From positions 25,613,227 to 25,677,226 of the forward strand of contig OW028576.1 of NCBI GenBank assembly GCA_932294295.1: a stretch of DNA of 64,000 nt, written 5' to 3'. Position 1 is the stretch's first letter. The number at the start of each line of letters is the position of its first letter. This DNA is from Alitta virens. Lineage: Eukaryota > Annelida > Polychaeta > Phyllodocida > Nereididae. The notes under the pieces were generated by a model, which was not told where the DNA came from, made no database searches, and worked only from the letters and a program-made list of their open reading frames with translations. This document shows positions 8,378-23,463 of the stretch, in pieces. A program made the translations under genes and the position numbers.

Positions 8378-10053
8378 GGGCTAGCTTGGAATTGGCTGGT
8401 GCCCTCAGACTAACCCTAAAATGTCACGTTTTCACTGTCCTCACAGTAGGTGAAGGCTATTTAGAAACTGTTCAGCAGTTTCAGTTTTCTAGTTATTATT
8501 ATTATTCTTATTATTATTATTATTATTTACAGGCAAAATTTTAGAGTTGGAGGACCAAACTTTACCACAAGGTACCCTAGGATGACCTTATTACTTTGAC
8601 CTAGTTTGAGTGACCTTGACCTATTTTTCAAGGTCACAGGTCACCTTTAGTACAAAATTTTAAGAACTTAAAATTGGCATATCCTCTAAACCAGTGCAGT
8701 TAAATACTAATGGTCTTGGATCTTGTGATTAAATATGTTTTAAAGTGTTTTGACATTACATAATTGTGAATCACTCATGCGGAACATACCGCAATGCAAC
8801 ATGGAGCAGTTTTCAGTCTAGATTCGACTTGGCCAAAACCGGAAGTTGTAAGAAGCCAATGATGGTGCTAAAAGTTGCCCCTTACTCGGGGCCAGTGCAG
8901 TGTGAAAGATGAAGATGATGTCATTAATGGTTTTTGAAATATTGAGTTTTTCACATTTTTGAATTATGAAAAATAGGTACCCATGTCCATTTCACCATGA
9001 AATATTGGTTTTAGGTTATAACATGCTATAGTAAACTACCCCAAACATGTACCCAAAACCCCCAAATCAAGTGTCAAATTTGACCTTGAAGGTCATTTTC
9101 AAGGTCATTTTGACCTTCGAAATGTGAAAAACAAGCAATTTTGACACTGCCACAAAAATACCTTAGAAGTAAGTGTTTGAGCTGAAAGTTTTTTCTTTGG
9201 AAGACATTGACCAGTATTATAAGAATATGTACTCGGTTTTGACAGAAATTAATATGTTGATTTTTAAAAAATTCATAAACTCGGACAACTGTTTTTTGAG
9301 TAAAAAAAATAGTGAAAATGGTCATTTTCACTGAGAAATATTCACTTTAGCCAAATGCCAAGCATGGGTGACCCCCTACAATTCACATATGGGCTTTCAG
9401 AATCTGCTGTCAATTTTGACATTTGACCTAAATGTCAAGGTCAAATTTAAGGTCAAACAATCTATGAAAGTTGATATTTTGAATTCTTGATTTTTTTTAA
9501 GATAGTAGAAATGCTTGGATATGGCTGATCTTTGGATATGATGTTGCCCTAATACCCTACCAACAATCTGAAATGAAATATACGTGTATAACATGTTTCT
9601 TATACTGATTCATACTGTTTAAATGACAAGAAATTGAATAATTTTGTCGGCGATTTCAACAATTTATTACTCGGCGATGCCGCAACGTAGAAAGGCGGTT
9701 CTGGTGGTCGAACAACGGGCTGCTTCTCCTCTTTAAAACGGTACAAAGATTGTGTTCGTACGTCTTGCGGCTGCCGAGTAACGGCCGATTTACTTCGGGA
9801 TGTTTGCTCGTCCGTTCAGGGTTAATGAGCACATGGCCTTGTTGGTAAACAAATTGGAGTCTTATGATGTTAAGGCAAGGAGAAAATAGTGAGGAAGGGT
9901 TTCGGGGGGCTGGCAGCAGGGTGGGCGGTTGTGAAAAAATGGTAGATAATTTGTGGCGGGGTTGCCCGGTGGCGAGAGGCTGGCTGTCAATCTGTGATTT
10001 GTTTTGGTGGGATGCTGCGGGACTGCTGTGGCCTTGCAAATGGTAGCTGTGAT
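8378..10053 (+). repeat. Repeat copy 6 (1,676 bp)
   Basis: Same length and landmarks as copy 1; no difference noticed. Confidence 0.98.
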
Positions 10054-11729
10054 GGGCTAGCTTGGAATTGGCTGGTGCCCTCAGACTAACCCTAAAATGT
10101 CACGTTTTCACTGTCCTCACAGTAGGTGAAGGCTATTTAGAAACTGTTCAGCAGTTTCAGTTTTCTAGTTATTATTATTATTCTTATTATTATTATTATT
10201 ATTTACAGGCAAAATTTTAGAGTTGGAGGACCAAACTTTACCACAAGGTACCCTAGGATGACCTTATTACTTTGACCTAGTTTGAGTGACCTTGACCTAT
10301 TTTTCAAGGTCACAGGTCACCTTTAGTACAAAATTTTAAGAACTTAAAATTGGCATATCCTCTAAACCAGTGCAGTTAAATACTAATGGTCTTGGATCTT
10401 GTGATTAAATATGTTTTAAAGTGTTTTGACATTACATAATTGTGAATCACTCATGCGGAACATACCGCAATGCAACATGGAGCAGTTTTCAGTCTAGATT
10501 CGACTTGGCCAAAACCGGAAGTTGTAAGAAGCCAATGATGGTGCTAAAAGTTGCCCCTTACTCGGGGCCAGTGCAGTGTGAAAGATGAAGATGATGTCAT
10601 TAATGGTTTTTGAAATATTGAGTTTTTCACATTTTTGAATTATGAAAAATAGGTACCCATGTCCATTTCACCATGAAATATTGGTTTTAGGTTATAACAT
10701 GCTATAGTAAACTACCCCAAACATGTACCCAAAACCCCCAAATCAAGTGTCAAATTTGACCTTGAAGGTCATTTTCAAGGTCATTTTGACCTTCGAAATG
10801 TGAAAAACAAGCAATTTTGACACTGCCACAAAAATACCTTAGAAGTAAGTGTTTGAGCTGAAAGTTTTTTCTTTGGAAGACATTGACCAGTATTATAAGA
10901 ATATGTACTCGGTTTTGACAGAAATTAATATGTTGATTTTTAAAAAATTCATAAACTCGGACAACTGTTTTTTGAGTAAAAAAAATAGTGAAAATGGTCA
11001 TTTTCACTGAGAAATATTCACTTTAGCCAAATGCCAAGCATGGGTGACCCCCTACAATTCACATATGGGCTTTCAGAATCTGCTGTCAATTTTGACATTT
11101 GACCTAAATGTCAAGGTCAAATTTAAGGTCAAACAATCTATGAAAGTTGATATTTTGAATTCTTGATTTTTTTTAAGATAGTAGAAATGCTTGGATATGG
11201 CTGATCTTTGGATATGATGTTGCCCTAATACCCTACCAACAATCTGAAATGAAATATACGTGTATAACATGTTTCTTATACTGATTCATACTGTTTAAAT
11301 GACAAGAAATTGAATAATTTTGTCGGCGATTTCAACAATTTATTACTCGGCGATGCCGCAACGTAGAAAGGCGGTTCTGGTGGTCGAACAACGGGCTGCT
11401 TCTCCTCTTTAAAACGGTACAAAGATTGTGTTCGTACGTCTTGCGGCTGCCGAGTAACGGCCGATTTACTTCGGGATGTTTGCTCGTCCGTTCAGGGTTA
11501 ATGAGCACATGGCCTTGTTGGTAAACAAATTGGAGTCTTATGATGTTAAGGCAAGGAGAAAATAGTGAGGAAGGGTTTCGGGGGGCTGGCAGCAGGGTGG
11601 GCGGTTGTGAAAAAATGGTAGATAATTTGTGGCGGGGTTGCCCGGTGGCGAGAGGCTGGCTGTCAATCTGTGATTTGTTTTGGTGGGATGCTGCGGGACT
11701 GCTGTGGCCTTGCAAATGGTAGCTGTGAT
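10054..11729 (+). repeat. Repeat copy 7 (1,676 bp)
   Basis: Same length and landmarks as copy 1; no difference noticed. Confidence 0.98.
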
Positions 11730-13405
11730 GGGCTAGCTTGGAATTGGCTGGTGCCCTCAGACTAACCCTAAAATGTCACGTTTTCACTGTCCTCACAGTA
11801 GGTGAAGGCTATTTAGAAACTGTTCAGCAGTTTCAGTTTTCTAGTTATTATTATTATTCTTATTATTATTATTATTATTTACAGGCAAAATTTTAGAGTT
11901 GGAGGACCAAACTTTACCACAAGGTACCCTAGGATGACCTTATTACTTTGACCTAGTTTGAGTGACCTTGACCTATTTTTCAAGGTCACAGGTCACCTTT
12001 AGTACAAAATTTTAAGAACTTAAAATTGGCATATCCTCTAAACCAGTGCAGTTAAATACTAATGGTCTTGGATCTTGTGATTAAATATGTTTTAAAGTGT
12101 TTTGACATTACATAATTGTGAATCACTCATGCGGAACATACCGCAATGCAACATGGAGCAGTTTTCAGTCTAGATTCGACTTGGCCAAAACCGGAAGTTG
12201 TAAGAAGCCAATGATGGTGCTAAAAGTTGCCCCTTACTCGGGGCCAGTGCAGTGTGAAAGATGAAGATGATGTCATTAATGGTTTTTGAAATATTGAGTT
12301 TTTCACATTTTTGAATTATGAAAAATAGGTACCCATGTCCATTTCACCATGAAATATTGGTTTTAGGTTATAACATGCTATAGTAAACTACCCCAAACAT
12401 GTACCCAAAACCCCCAAATCAAGTGTCAAATTTGACCTTGAAGGTCATTTTCAAGGTCATTTTGACCTTCGAAATGTGAAAAACAAGCAATTTTGACACT
12501 GCCACAAAAATACCTTAGAAGTAAGTGTTTGAGCTGAAAGTTTTTTCTTTGGAAGACATTGACCAGTATTATAAGAATATGTACTCGGTTTTGACAGAAA
12601 TTAATATGTTGATTTTTAAAAAATTCATAAACTCGGACAACTGTTTTTTGAGTAAAAAAAATAGTGAAAATGGTCATTTTCACTGAGAAATATTCACTTT
12701 AGCCAAATGCCAAGCATGGGTGACCCCCTACAATTCACATATGGGCTTTCAGAATCTGCTGTCAATTTTGACATTTGACCTAAATGTCAAGGTCAAATTT
12801 AAGGTCAAACAATCTATGAAAGTTGATATTTTGAATTCTTGATTTTTTTTAAGATAGTAGAAATGCTTGGATATGGCTGATCTTTGGATATGATGTTGCC
12901 CTAATACCCTACCAACAATCTGAAATGAAATATACGTGTATAACATGTTTCTTATACTGATTCATACTGTTTAAATGACAAGAAATTGAATAATTTTGTC
13001 GGCGATTTCAACAATTTATTACTCGGCGATGCCGCAACGTAGAAAGGCGGTTCTGGTGGTCGAACAACGGGCTGCTTCTCCTCTTTAAAACGGTACAAAG
13101 ATTGTGTTCGTACGTCTTGCGGCTGCCGAGTAACGGCCGATTTACTTCGGGATGTTTGCTCGTCCGTTCAGGGTTAATGAGCACATGGCCTTGTTGGTAA
13201 ACAAATTGGAGTCTTATGATGTTAAGGCAAGGAGAAAATAGTGAGGAAGGGTTTCGGGGGGCTGGCAGCAGGGTGGGCGGTTGTGAAAAAATGGTAGATA
13301 ATTTGTGGCGGGGTTGCCCGGTGGCGAGAGGCTGGCTGTCAATCTGTGATTTGTTTTGGTGGGATGCTGCGGGACTGCTGTGGCCTTGCAAATGGTAGCT
13401 GTGAT
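11730..13405 (+). repeat. Repeat copy 8 (1,676 bp)
   Basis: Same length and landmarks as copy 1; no difference noticed. Confidence 0.98.
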
Positions 13406-15082
13406 GGGCTAGCTTGGAATTGGCTGGTGCCCTCAGACTAACCCTAAAATGTCACGTTTTCACTGTCCTCACAGTAGGTGAAGGCTATTTAGAAACTGTT
13501 CAGCAGTTTCAGTTTTCTAGTTATTATTATTATTCTTATTATTATTATTATTATTTACAGGCAAAATTTTAGAGTTGGAGGACCAAACTTTACCACAAGG
13601 TACCCTAGGATGACCTTATTACTTTGACCTAGTTTGAGTGACCTTGACCTATTTTTCAAGGTCACAGGTCACCTTTAGTACAAAATTTTAAGAACTTAAA
13701 ATTGGCATATCCTCTAAACCAGTGCAGTTAAATACTAATGGTCTTGGATCTTGTGATTAAATATGTTTTAAAGTGTTTTGACATTACATAATTGTGAATC
13801 ACTCATGCGGAACATACCGCAATGCAACATGGAGCAGTTTTCAGTCTAGATTCGACTTGGCCAAAACCGGAAGTTGTAAGAAGCCAATGATGGTGCTAAA
13901 AGTTGCCCCTTACTCGGGGCCAGTGCAGTGTGAAAGATGAAGATGATGTCATTAATGGTTTTTGAAATATTGAGTTTTTCACATTTTTGAATTATGAAAA
14001 ATAGGTACCCATGTCCATTTCACCATGAAATATTGGTTTTAGGTTATAACATGCTATAGTAAACTACCCCAAACATGTACCCAAAACCCCCAAATCAAGT
14101 GTCAAATTTGACCTTGAAGGTCATTTTCAAGGTCATTTTGACCTTCGAAATGTGAAAAACAAGCAATTTTGACACTGCCACAAAAATACCTTAGAAGTAA
14201 GTGTTTGAGCTGAAAGTTTTTTCTTTGGAAGACATTGACCAGTATTATAAGAATATGTACTCGGTTTTGACAGAAATTAATATGTTGATTTTTAAAAAAT
14301 TCATAAACTCGGACAACTGTTTTTTGAGTAAAAAAAATAGTGAAAATGGTCATTTTCACTGAGAAATATTCACTTTAGCCAAATGCCAAGCATGGGTGAC
14401 CCCCTACAATTCACATATGGGCTTTCAGAATCTGCTGTCAATTTTGACATTTGACCTAAATGTCAAGGTCAAATTTAAGGTCAAACAATCTATGAAAGTT
14501 GATATTTTGAATTCTTGATTTTTTTTAAGATAGTAGAAATGCTTGGATATGGCTGATCTTTGGATATGATGTTGCCCTAATACCCTACCAACAATCTGAA
14601 ATGAAATATACGTGTATAACATGTTTCTTATACTGATTCATACTGTTTAAATGACAAGAAATTGAATAATTTTGTCGGCGATTTCAACAATTTATTACTC
14701 GGCGATGCCGCAACGTAGAAAGGCGGTTCTGGTGGTCGAACAACGGGCTGCTTCTCCTCTTTAAAACGGTACAAAGATTGTGTTCGTACGTCTTGCGGCT
14801 GCCGAGTAACGGCCGATTTACTTCGGGATGTTTGCTCGTCCGTTCAGGGTTAATGAGCACATGGCCTTGTTGGTAAACAAATTGGAGTCTTATGATGTTA
14901 AGGCAAGGAGAAAATAGTGAGGAAGGGTTTCGGGGGGCTGGCAGCAGGGTGGGCGGTTGTGAAAAAATGGTAGATAATTTGTGGCGGGGTTGCCCTGGTG
15001 GCGAGAGGCTGGCTGTCAATCTGTGATTTGTTTTGGTGGGATGCTGCGGGACTGCTGTGGCCTTGCAAATGGTAGCTGTGAT
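13406..15082 (+). repeat. Repeat copy 9 (1,677 bp, +T)
   Basis: An extra T at 14996 turns TTGCCCGGTGG into TTGCCCTGGTGG. This shifts the minus-strand 127-codon frame near its N-terminal end and removes the plus-strand 60-codon frame, which argues against either being a selected gene. Confidence 0.97.
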
Positions 15083-16758
15083 GGGCTAGCTTGGAATTGG
15101 CTGGTGCCCTCAGACTAACCCTAAAATGTCACGTTTTCACTGTCCTCACAGTAGGTGAAGGCTATTTAGAAACTGTTCAGCAGTTTCAGTTTTCTAGTTA
15201 TTATTATTATTCTTATTATTATTATTATTATTTACAGGCAAAATTTTAGAGTTGGAGGACCAAACTTTACCACAAGGTACCCTAGGATGACCTTATTACT
15301 TTGACCTAGTTTGAGTGACCTTGACCTATTTTTCAAGGTCACAGGTCACCTTTAGTACAAAATTTTAAGAACTTAAAATTGGCATATCCTCTAAACCAGT
15401 GCAGTTAAATACTAATGGTCTTGGATCTTGTGATTAAATATGTTTTAAAGTGTTTTGACATTACATAATTGTGAATCACTCATGCGGAACATACCGCAAT
15501 GCAACATGGAGCAGTTTTCAGTCTAGATTCGACTTGGCCAAAACCGGAAGTTGTAAGAAGCCAATGATGGTGCTAAAAGTTGCCCCTTACTCGGGGCCAG
15601 TGCAGTGTGAAAGATGAAGATGATGTCATTAATGGTTTTTGAAATATTGAGTTTTTCACATTTTTGAATTATGAAAAATAGGTACCCATGTCCATTTCAC
15701 CATGAAATATTGGTTTTAGGTTATAACATGCTATAGTAAACTACCCCAAACATGTACCCAAAACCCCCAAATCAAGTGTCAAATTTGACCTTGAAGGTCA
15801 TTTTCAAGGTCATTTTGACCTTCGAAATGTGAAAAACAAGCAATTTTGACACTGCCACAAAAATACCTTAGAAGTAAGTGTTTGAGCTGAAAGTTTTTTC
15901 TTTGGAAGACATTGACCAGTATTATAAGAATATGTACTCGGTTTTGACAGAAATTAATATGTTGATTTTTAAAAAATTCATAAACTCGGACAACTGTTTT
16001 TTGAGTAAAAAAAATAGTGAAAATGGTCATTTTCACTGAGAAATATTCACTTTAGCCAAATGCCAAGCATGGGTGACCCCCTACAATTCACATATGGGCT
16101 TTCAGAATCTGCTGTCAATTTTGACATTTGACCTAAATGTCAAGGTCAAATTTAAGGTCAAACAATCTATGAAAGTTGATATTTTGAATTCTTGATTTTT
16201 TTTAAGATAGTAGAAATGCTTGGATATGGCTGATCTTTGGATATGATGTTGCCCTAATACCCTACCAACAATCTGAAATGAAATATACGTGTATAACATG
16301 TTTCTTATACTGATTCATACTGTTTAAATGACAAGAAATTGAATAATTTTGTCGGCGATTTCAACAATTTATTACTCGGCGATGCCGCAACGTAGAAAGG
16401 CGGTTCTGGTGGTCGAACAACGGGCTGCTTCTCCTCTTTAAAACGGTACAAAGATTGTGTTCGTACGTCTTGCGGCTGCCGAGTAACGGCCGATTTACTT
16501 CGGGATGTTTGCTCGTCCGTTCAGGGTTAATGAGCACATGGCCTTGTTGGTAAACAAATTGGAGTCTTATGATGTTAAGGCAAGGAGAAAATAGTGAGGA
16601 AGGGTTTCGGGGGGCTGGCAGCAGGGTGGGCGGTTGTGAAAAAATGGTAGATAATTTGTGGCGGGGTTGCCCGGTGGCGAGAGGCTGGCTGTCAATCTGT
16701 GATTTGTTTTGGTGGGATGCTGCGGGACTGCTGTGGCCTTGCAAATGGTAGCTGTGAT
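15083..16758 (+). repeat. Repeat copy 10 (1,676 bp)
   Basis: Same length and landmarks as copy 1; no difference noticed. Confidence 0.98.
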
Positions 16759-18434
16759 GGGCTAGCTTGGAATTGGCTGGTGCCCTCAGACTAACCCTAA
16801 AATGTCACGTTTTCACTGTCCTCACAGTAGGTGAAGGCTATTTAGAAACTGTTCAGCAGTTTCAGTTTTCTAGTTATTATTATTATTCTTATTATTATTA
16901 TTATTATTTACAGGCAAAATTTTAGAGTTGGAGGACCAAACTTTACCACAAGGTACCCTAGGATGACCTTATTACTTTGACCTAGTTTGAGTGACCTTGA
17001 CCTATTTTTCAAGGTCACAGGTCACCTTTAGTACAAAATTTTAAGAACTTAAAATTGGCATATCCTCTAAACCAGTGCAGTTAAATACTAATGGTCTTGG
17101 ATCTTGTGATTAAATATGTTTTAAAGTGTTTTGACATTACATAATTGTGAATCACTCATGCGGAACATACCGCAATGCAACATGGAGCAGTTTTCAGTCT
17201 AGATTCGACTTGGCCAAAACCGGAAGTTGTAAGAAGCCAATGATGGTGCTAAAAGTTGCCCCTTACTCGGGGCCAGTGCAGTGTGAAAGATGAAGATGAT
17301 GTCATTAATGGTTTTTGAAATATTGAGTTTTTCACATTTTTGAATTATGAAAAATAGGTACCCATGTCCATTTCACCATGAAATATTGGTTTTAGGTTAT
17401 AACATGCTATAGTAAACTACCCCAAACATGTACCCAAAACCCCCAAATCAAGTGTCAAATTTGACCTTGAAGGTCATTTTCAAGGTCATTTTGACCTTCG
17501 AAATGTGAAAAACAAGCAATTTTGACACTGCCACAAAAATACCTTAGAAGTAAGTGTTTGAGCTGAAAGTTTTTTCTTTGGAAGACATTGACCAGTATTA
17601 TAAGAATATGTACTCGGTTTTGACAGAAATTAATATGTTGATTTTTAAAAAATTCATAAACTCGGACAACTGTTTTTTGAGTAAAAAAAATAGTGAAAAT
17701 GGTCATTTTCACTGAGAAATATTCACTTTAGCCAAATGCCAAGCATGGGTGACCCCCTACAATTCACATATGGGCTTTCAGAATCTGCTGTCAATTTTGA
17801 CATTTGACCTAAATGTCAAGGTCAAATTTAAGGTCAAACAATCTATGAAAGTTGATATTTTGAATTCTTGATTTTTTTTAAGATAGTAGAAATGCTTGGA
17901 TATGGCTGATCTTTGGATATGATGTTGCCCTAATACCCTACCAACAATCTGAAATGAAATATACGTGTATAACATGTTTCTTATACTGATTCATACTGTT
18001 TAAATGACAAGAAATTGAATAATTTTGTCGGCGATTTCAACAATTTATTACTCGGCGATGCCGCAACGTAGAAAGGCGGTTCTGGTGGTCGAACAACGGG
18101 CTGCTTCTCCTCTTTAAAACGGTACAAAGATTGTGTTCGTACGTCTTGCGGCTGCCGAGTAACGGCCGATTTACTTCGGGATGTTTGCTCGTCCGTTCAG
18201 GGTTAATGAGCACATGGCCTTGTTGGTAAACAAATTGGAGTCTTATGATGTTAAGGCAAGGAGAAAATAGTGAGGAAGGGTTTCGGGGGGCTGGCAGCAG
18301 GGTGGGCGGTTGTGAAAAAATGGTAGATAATTTGTGGCGGGGTTGCCCGGTGGCGAGAGGCTGGCTGTCAATCTGTGATTTGTTTTGGTGGGATGCTGCG
18401 GGACTGCTGTGGCCTTGCAAATGGTAGCTGTGAT
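16759..18434 (+). repeat. Repeat copy 11 (1,676 bp)
   Basis: Same length and landmarks as copy 1; no difference noticed. Confidence 0.98.
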
Positions 18435-20110
18435 GGGCTAGCTTGGAATTGGCTGGTGCCCTCAGACTAACCCTAAAATGTCACGTTTTCACTGTCCTCA
18501 CAGTAGGTGAAGGCTATTTAGAAACTGTTCAGCAGTTTCAGTTTTCTAGTTATTATTATTATTCTTATTATTATTATTATTATTTACAGGCAAAATTTTA
18601 GAGTTGGAGGACCAAACTTTACCACAAGGTACCCTAGGATGACCTTATTACTTTGACCTAGTTTGAGTGACCTTGACCTATTTTTCAAGGTCACAGGTCA
18701 CCTTTAGTACAAAATTTTAAGAACTTAAAATTGGCATATCCTCTAAACCAGTGCAGTTAAATACTAATGGTCTTGGATCTTGTGATTAAATATGTTTTAA
18801 AGTGTTTTGACATTACATAATTGTGAATCACTCATGCGGAACATACCGCAATGCAACATGGAGCAGTTTTCAGTCTAGATTCGACTTGGCCAAAACCGGA
18901 AGTTGTAAGAAGCCAATGATGGTGCTAAAAGTTGCCCCTTACTCGGGGCCAGTGCAGTGTGAAAGATGAAGATGATGTCATTAATGGTTTTTGAAATATT
19001 GAGTTTTTCACATTTTTGAATTATGAAAAATAGGTACCCATGTCCATTTCACCATGAAATATTGGTTTTAGGTTATAACATGCTATAGTAAACTACCCCA
19101 AACATGTACCCAAAACCCCCAAATCAAGTGTCAAATTTGACCTTGAAGGTCATTTTCAAGGTCATTTTGACCTTCGAAATGTGAAAAACAAGCAATTTTG
19201 ACACTGCCACAAAAATACCTTAGAAGTAAGTGTTTGAGCTGAAAGTTTTTTCTTTGGAAGACATTGACCAGTATTATAAGAATATGTACTCGGTTTTGAC
19301 AGAAATTAATATGTTGATTTTTAAAAAATTCATAAACTCGGACAACTGTTTTTTGAGTAAAAAAAATAGTGAAAATGGTCATTTTCACTGAGAAATATTC
19401 ACTTTAGCCAAATGCCAAGCATGGGTGACCCCCTACAATTCACATATGGGCTTTCAGAATCTGCTGTCAATTTTGACATTTGACCTAAATGTCAAGGTCA
19501 AATTTAAGGTCAAACAATCTATGAAAGTTGATATTTTGAATTCTTGATTTTTTTTAAGATAGTAGAAATGCTTGGATATGGCTGATCTTTGGATATGATG
19601 TTGCCCTAATACCCTACCAACAATCTGAAATGAAATATACGTGTATAACATGTTTCTTATACTGATTCATACTGTTTAAATGACAAGAAATTGAATAATT
19701 TTGTCGGCGATTTCAACAATTTATTACTCGGCGATGCCGCAACGTAGAAAGGCGGTTCTGGTGGTCGAACAACGGGCTGCTTCTCCTCTTTAAAACGGTA
19801 CAAAGATTGTGTTCGTACGTCTTGCGGCTGCCGAGTAACGGCCGATTTACTTCGGGATGTTTGCTCGTCCGTTCAGGGTTAATGAGCACATGGCCTTGTT
19901 GGTAAACAAATTGGAGTCTTATGATGTTAAGGCAAGGAGAAAATAGTGAGGAAGGGTTTCGGGGGGCTGGCAGCAGGGTGGGCGGTTGTGAAAAAATGGT
20001 AGATAATTTGTGGCGGGGTTGCCCGGTGGCGAGAGGCTGGCTGTCAATCTGTGATTTGTTTTGGTGGGATGCTGCGGGACTGCTGTGGCCTTGCAAATGG
20101 TAGCTGTGAT
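18435..20110 (+). repeat. Repeat copy 12 (1,676 bp)
   Basis: Same length and landmarks as copy 1; no difference noticed. Confidence 0.98.
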
Positions 20111-21786
20111 GGGCTAGCTTGGAATTGGCTGGTGCCCTCAGACTAACCCTAAAATGTCACGTTTTCACTGTCCTCACAGTAGGTGAAGGCTATTTAGAAA
20201 CTGTTCAGCAGTTTCAGTTTTCTAGTTATTATTATTATTCTTATTATTATTATTATTATTTACAGGCAAAATTTTAGAGTTGGAGGACCAAACTTTACCA
20301 CAAGGTACCCTAGGATGACCTTATTACTTTGACCTAGTTTGAGTGACCTTGACCTATTTTTCAAGGTCACAGGTCACCTTTAGTACAAAATTTTAAGAAC
20401 TTAAAATTGGCATATCCTCTAAACCAGTGCAGTTAAATACTAATGGTCTTGGATCTTGTGATTAAATATGTTTTAAAGTGTTTTGACATTACATAATTGT
20501 GAATCACTCATGCGGAACATACCGCAATGCAACATGGAGCAGTTTTCAGTCTAGATTCGACTTGGCCAAAACCGGAAGTTGTAAGAAGCCAATGATGGTG
20601 CTAAAAGTTGCCCCTTACTCGGGGCCAGTGCAGTGTGAAAGATGAAGATGATGTCATTAATGGTTTTTGAAATATTGAGTTTTTCACATTTTTGAATTAT
20701 GAAAAATAGGTACCCATGTCCATTTCACCATGAAATATTGGTTTTAGGTTATAACATGCTATAGTAAACTACCCCAAACATGTACCCAAAACCCCCAAAT
20801 CAAGTGTCAAATTTGACCTTGAAGGTCATTTTCAAGGTCATTTTGACCTTCGAAATGTGAAAAACAAGCAATTTTGACACTGCCACAAAAATACCTTAGA
20901 AGTAAGTGTTTGAGCTGAAAGTTTTTTCTTTGGAAGACATTGACCAGTATTATAAGAATATGTACTCGGTTTTGACAGAAATTAATATGTTGATTTTTAA
21001 AAAATTCATAAACTCGGACAACTGTTTTTTGAGTAAAAAAAATAGTGAAAATGGTCATTTTCACTGAGAAATATTCACTTTAGCCAAATGCCAAGCATGG
21101 GTGACCCCCTACAATTCACATATGGGCTTTCAGAATCTGCTGTCAATTTTGACATTTGACCTAAATGTCAAGGTCAAATTTAAGGTCAAACAATCTATGA
21201 AAGTTGATATTTTGAATTCTTGATTTTTTTTAAGATAGTAGAAATGCTTGGATATGGCTGATCTTTGGATATGATGTTGCCCTAATACCCTACCAACAAT
21301 CTGAAATGAAATATACGTGTATAACATGTTTCTTATACTGATTCATACTGTTTAAATGACAAGAAATTGAATAATTTTGTCGGCGATTTCAACAATTTAT
21401 TACTCGGCGATGCCGCAACGTAGAAAGGCGGTTCTGGTGGTCGAACAACGGGCTGCTTCTCCTCTTTAAAACGGTACAAAGATTGTGTTCGTACGTCTTG
21501 CGGCTGCCGAGTAACGGCCGATTTACTTCGGGATGTTTGCTCGTCCGTTCAGGGTTAATGAGCACATGGCCTTGTTGGTAAACAAATTGGAGTCTTATGA
21601 TGTTAAGGCAAGGAGAAAATAGTGAGGAAGGGTTTCGGGGGGCTGGCAGCAGGGTGGGCGGTTGTGAAAAAATGGTAGATAATTTGTGGCGGGGTTGCCC
21701 GGTGGCGAGAGGCTGGCTGTCAATCTGTGATTTGTTTTGGTGGGATGCTGCGGGACTGCTGTGGCCTTGCAAATGGTAGCTGTGAT
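20111..21786 (+). repeat. Repeat copy 13 (1,676 bp)
   Basis: Same length and landmarks as copy 1; no difference noticed. Confidence 0.98.
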
Positions 21787-23463
21787 GGGCTAGCTTGGAA
21801 TTGGCTGGTGCCCTCAGACTAACCCTAAAATGTCACGTTTTCACTGTCCTCACAGTAGGTGAAGGCTATTTAGAAACTGTTCAGCAGTTTCAGTTTTCTA
21901 GTTATTATTATTATTCTTATTATTATTATTATTATTTACAGGCAAAATTTTAGAGTTGGAGGACCAAACTTTACCACAAGGTACCCTAGGATGACCTTAT
22001 TACTTTGACCTAGTTTGAGTGACCTTGACCTATTTTTCAAGGTCACAGGTCACCTTTAGTACAAAATTTTAAGAACTTAAAATTGGCATATCCTCTAAAC
22101 CAGTGCAGTTAAATACTAATGGTCTTGGATCTTGTGATTAAATATGTTTTAAAGTGTTTTGACATTACATAATTGTGAATCACTCATGCGGAACATACCG
22201 CAATGCAACATGGAGCAGTTTTCAGTCTAGATTCGACTTGGCCAAAACCGGAAGTTGTAAGAAGCCAATGATGGTGCTAAAAGTTGCCCCTTACTCGGGG
22301 CCAGTGCAGTGTGAAAGATGAAGATGATGTCATTAATGGTTTTTGAAATATTGAGTTTTTCACATTTTTGAATTATGAAAAATAGGTACCCATGTCCATT
22401 TCACCATGAAATATTGGTTTTAGGTTATAACATGCTATAGTAAACTACCCCAAACATGTACCCAAAACCCCCAAATCAAGTGTCAAATTTGACCTTGAAG
22501 GTCATTTTCCAAGGTCATTTTGACCTTCGAAATGTGAAAAACAAGCAATTTTGACACTGCCACAAAAATACCTTAGAAGTAAGTGTTTGAGCTGAAAGTT
22601 TTTTCTTTGGAAGACATTGACCAGTATTATAAGAATATGTACTCGGTTTTGACAGAAATTAATATGTTGATTTTTAAAAAATTCATAAACTCGGACAACT
22701 GTTTTTTGAGTAAAAAAAATAGTGAAAATGGTCATTTTCACTGAGAAATATTCACTTTAGCCAAATGCCAAGCATGGGTGACCCCCTACAATTCACATAT
22801 GGGCTTTCAGAATCTGCTGTCAATTTTGACATTTGACCTAAATGTCAAGGTCAAATTTAAGGTCAAACAATCTATGAAAGTTGATATTTTGAATTCTTGA
22901 TTTTTTTTAAGATAGTAGAAATGCTTGGATATGGCTGATCTTTGGATATGATGTTGCCCTAATACCCTACCAACAATCTGAAATGAAATATACGTGTATA
23001 ACATGTTTCTTATACTGATTCATACTGTTTAAATGACAAGAAATTGAATAATTTTGTCGGCGATTTCAACAATTTATTACTCGGCGATGCCGCAACGTAG
23101 AAAGGCGGTTCTGGTGGTCGAACAACGGGCTGCTTCTCCTCTTTAAAACGGTACAAAGATTGTGTTCGTACGTCTTGCGGCTGCCGAGTAACGGCCGATT
23201 TACTTCGGGATGTTTGCTCGTCCGTTCAGGGTTAATGAGCACATGGCCTTGTTGGTAAACAAATTGGAGTCTTATGATGTTAAGGCAAGGAGAAAATAGT
23301 GAGGAAGGGTTTCGGGGGGCTGGCAGCAGGGTGGGCGGTTGTGAAAAAATGGTAGATAATTTGTGGCGGGGTTGCCCGGTGGCGAGAGGCTGGCTGTCAA
23401 TCTGTGATTTGTTTTGGTGGGATGCTGCGGGACTGCTGTGGCCTTGCAAATGGTAGCTGTGAT
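21787..23463 (+). repeat. Repeat copy 14 (1,677 bp, +C in cluster B)
   Basis: An extra C at 22509-22510 changes TTTTCAAGGTCA to TTTTCCAAGGTCA. The IR3 core AGGTCATTTTGACCT stays intact, but the 5' extension of its left half-site changes from TCA to CCA, and the DR6 spacing to the previous AGGTCA becomes 7. Confidence 0.97.
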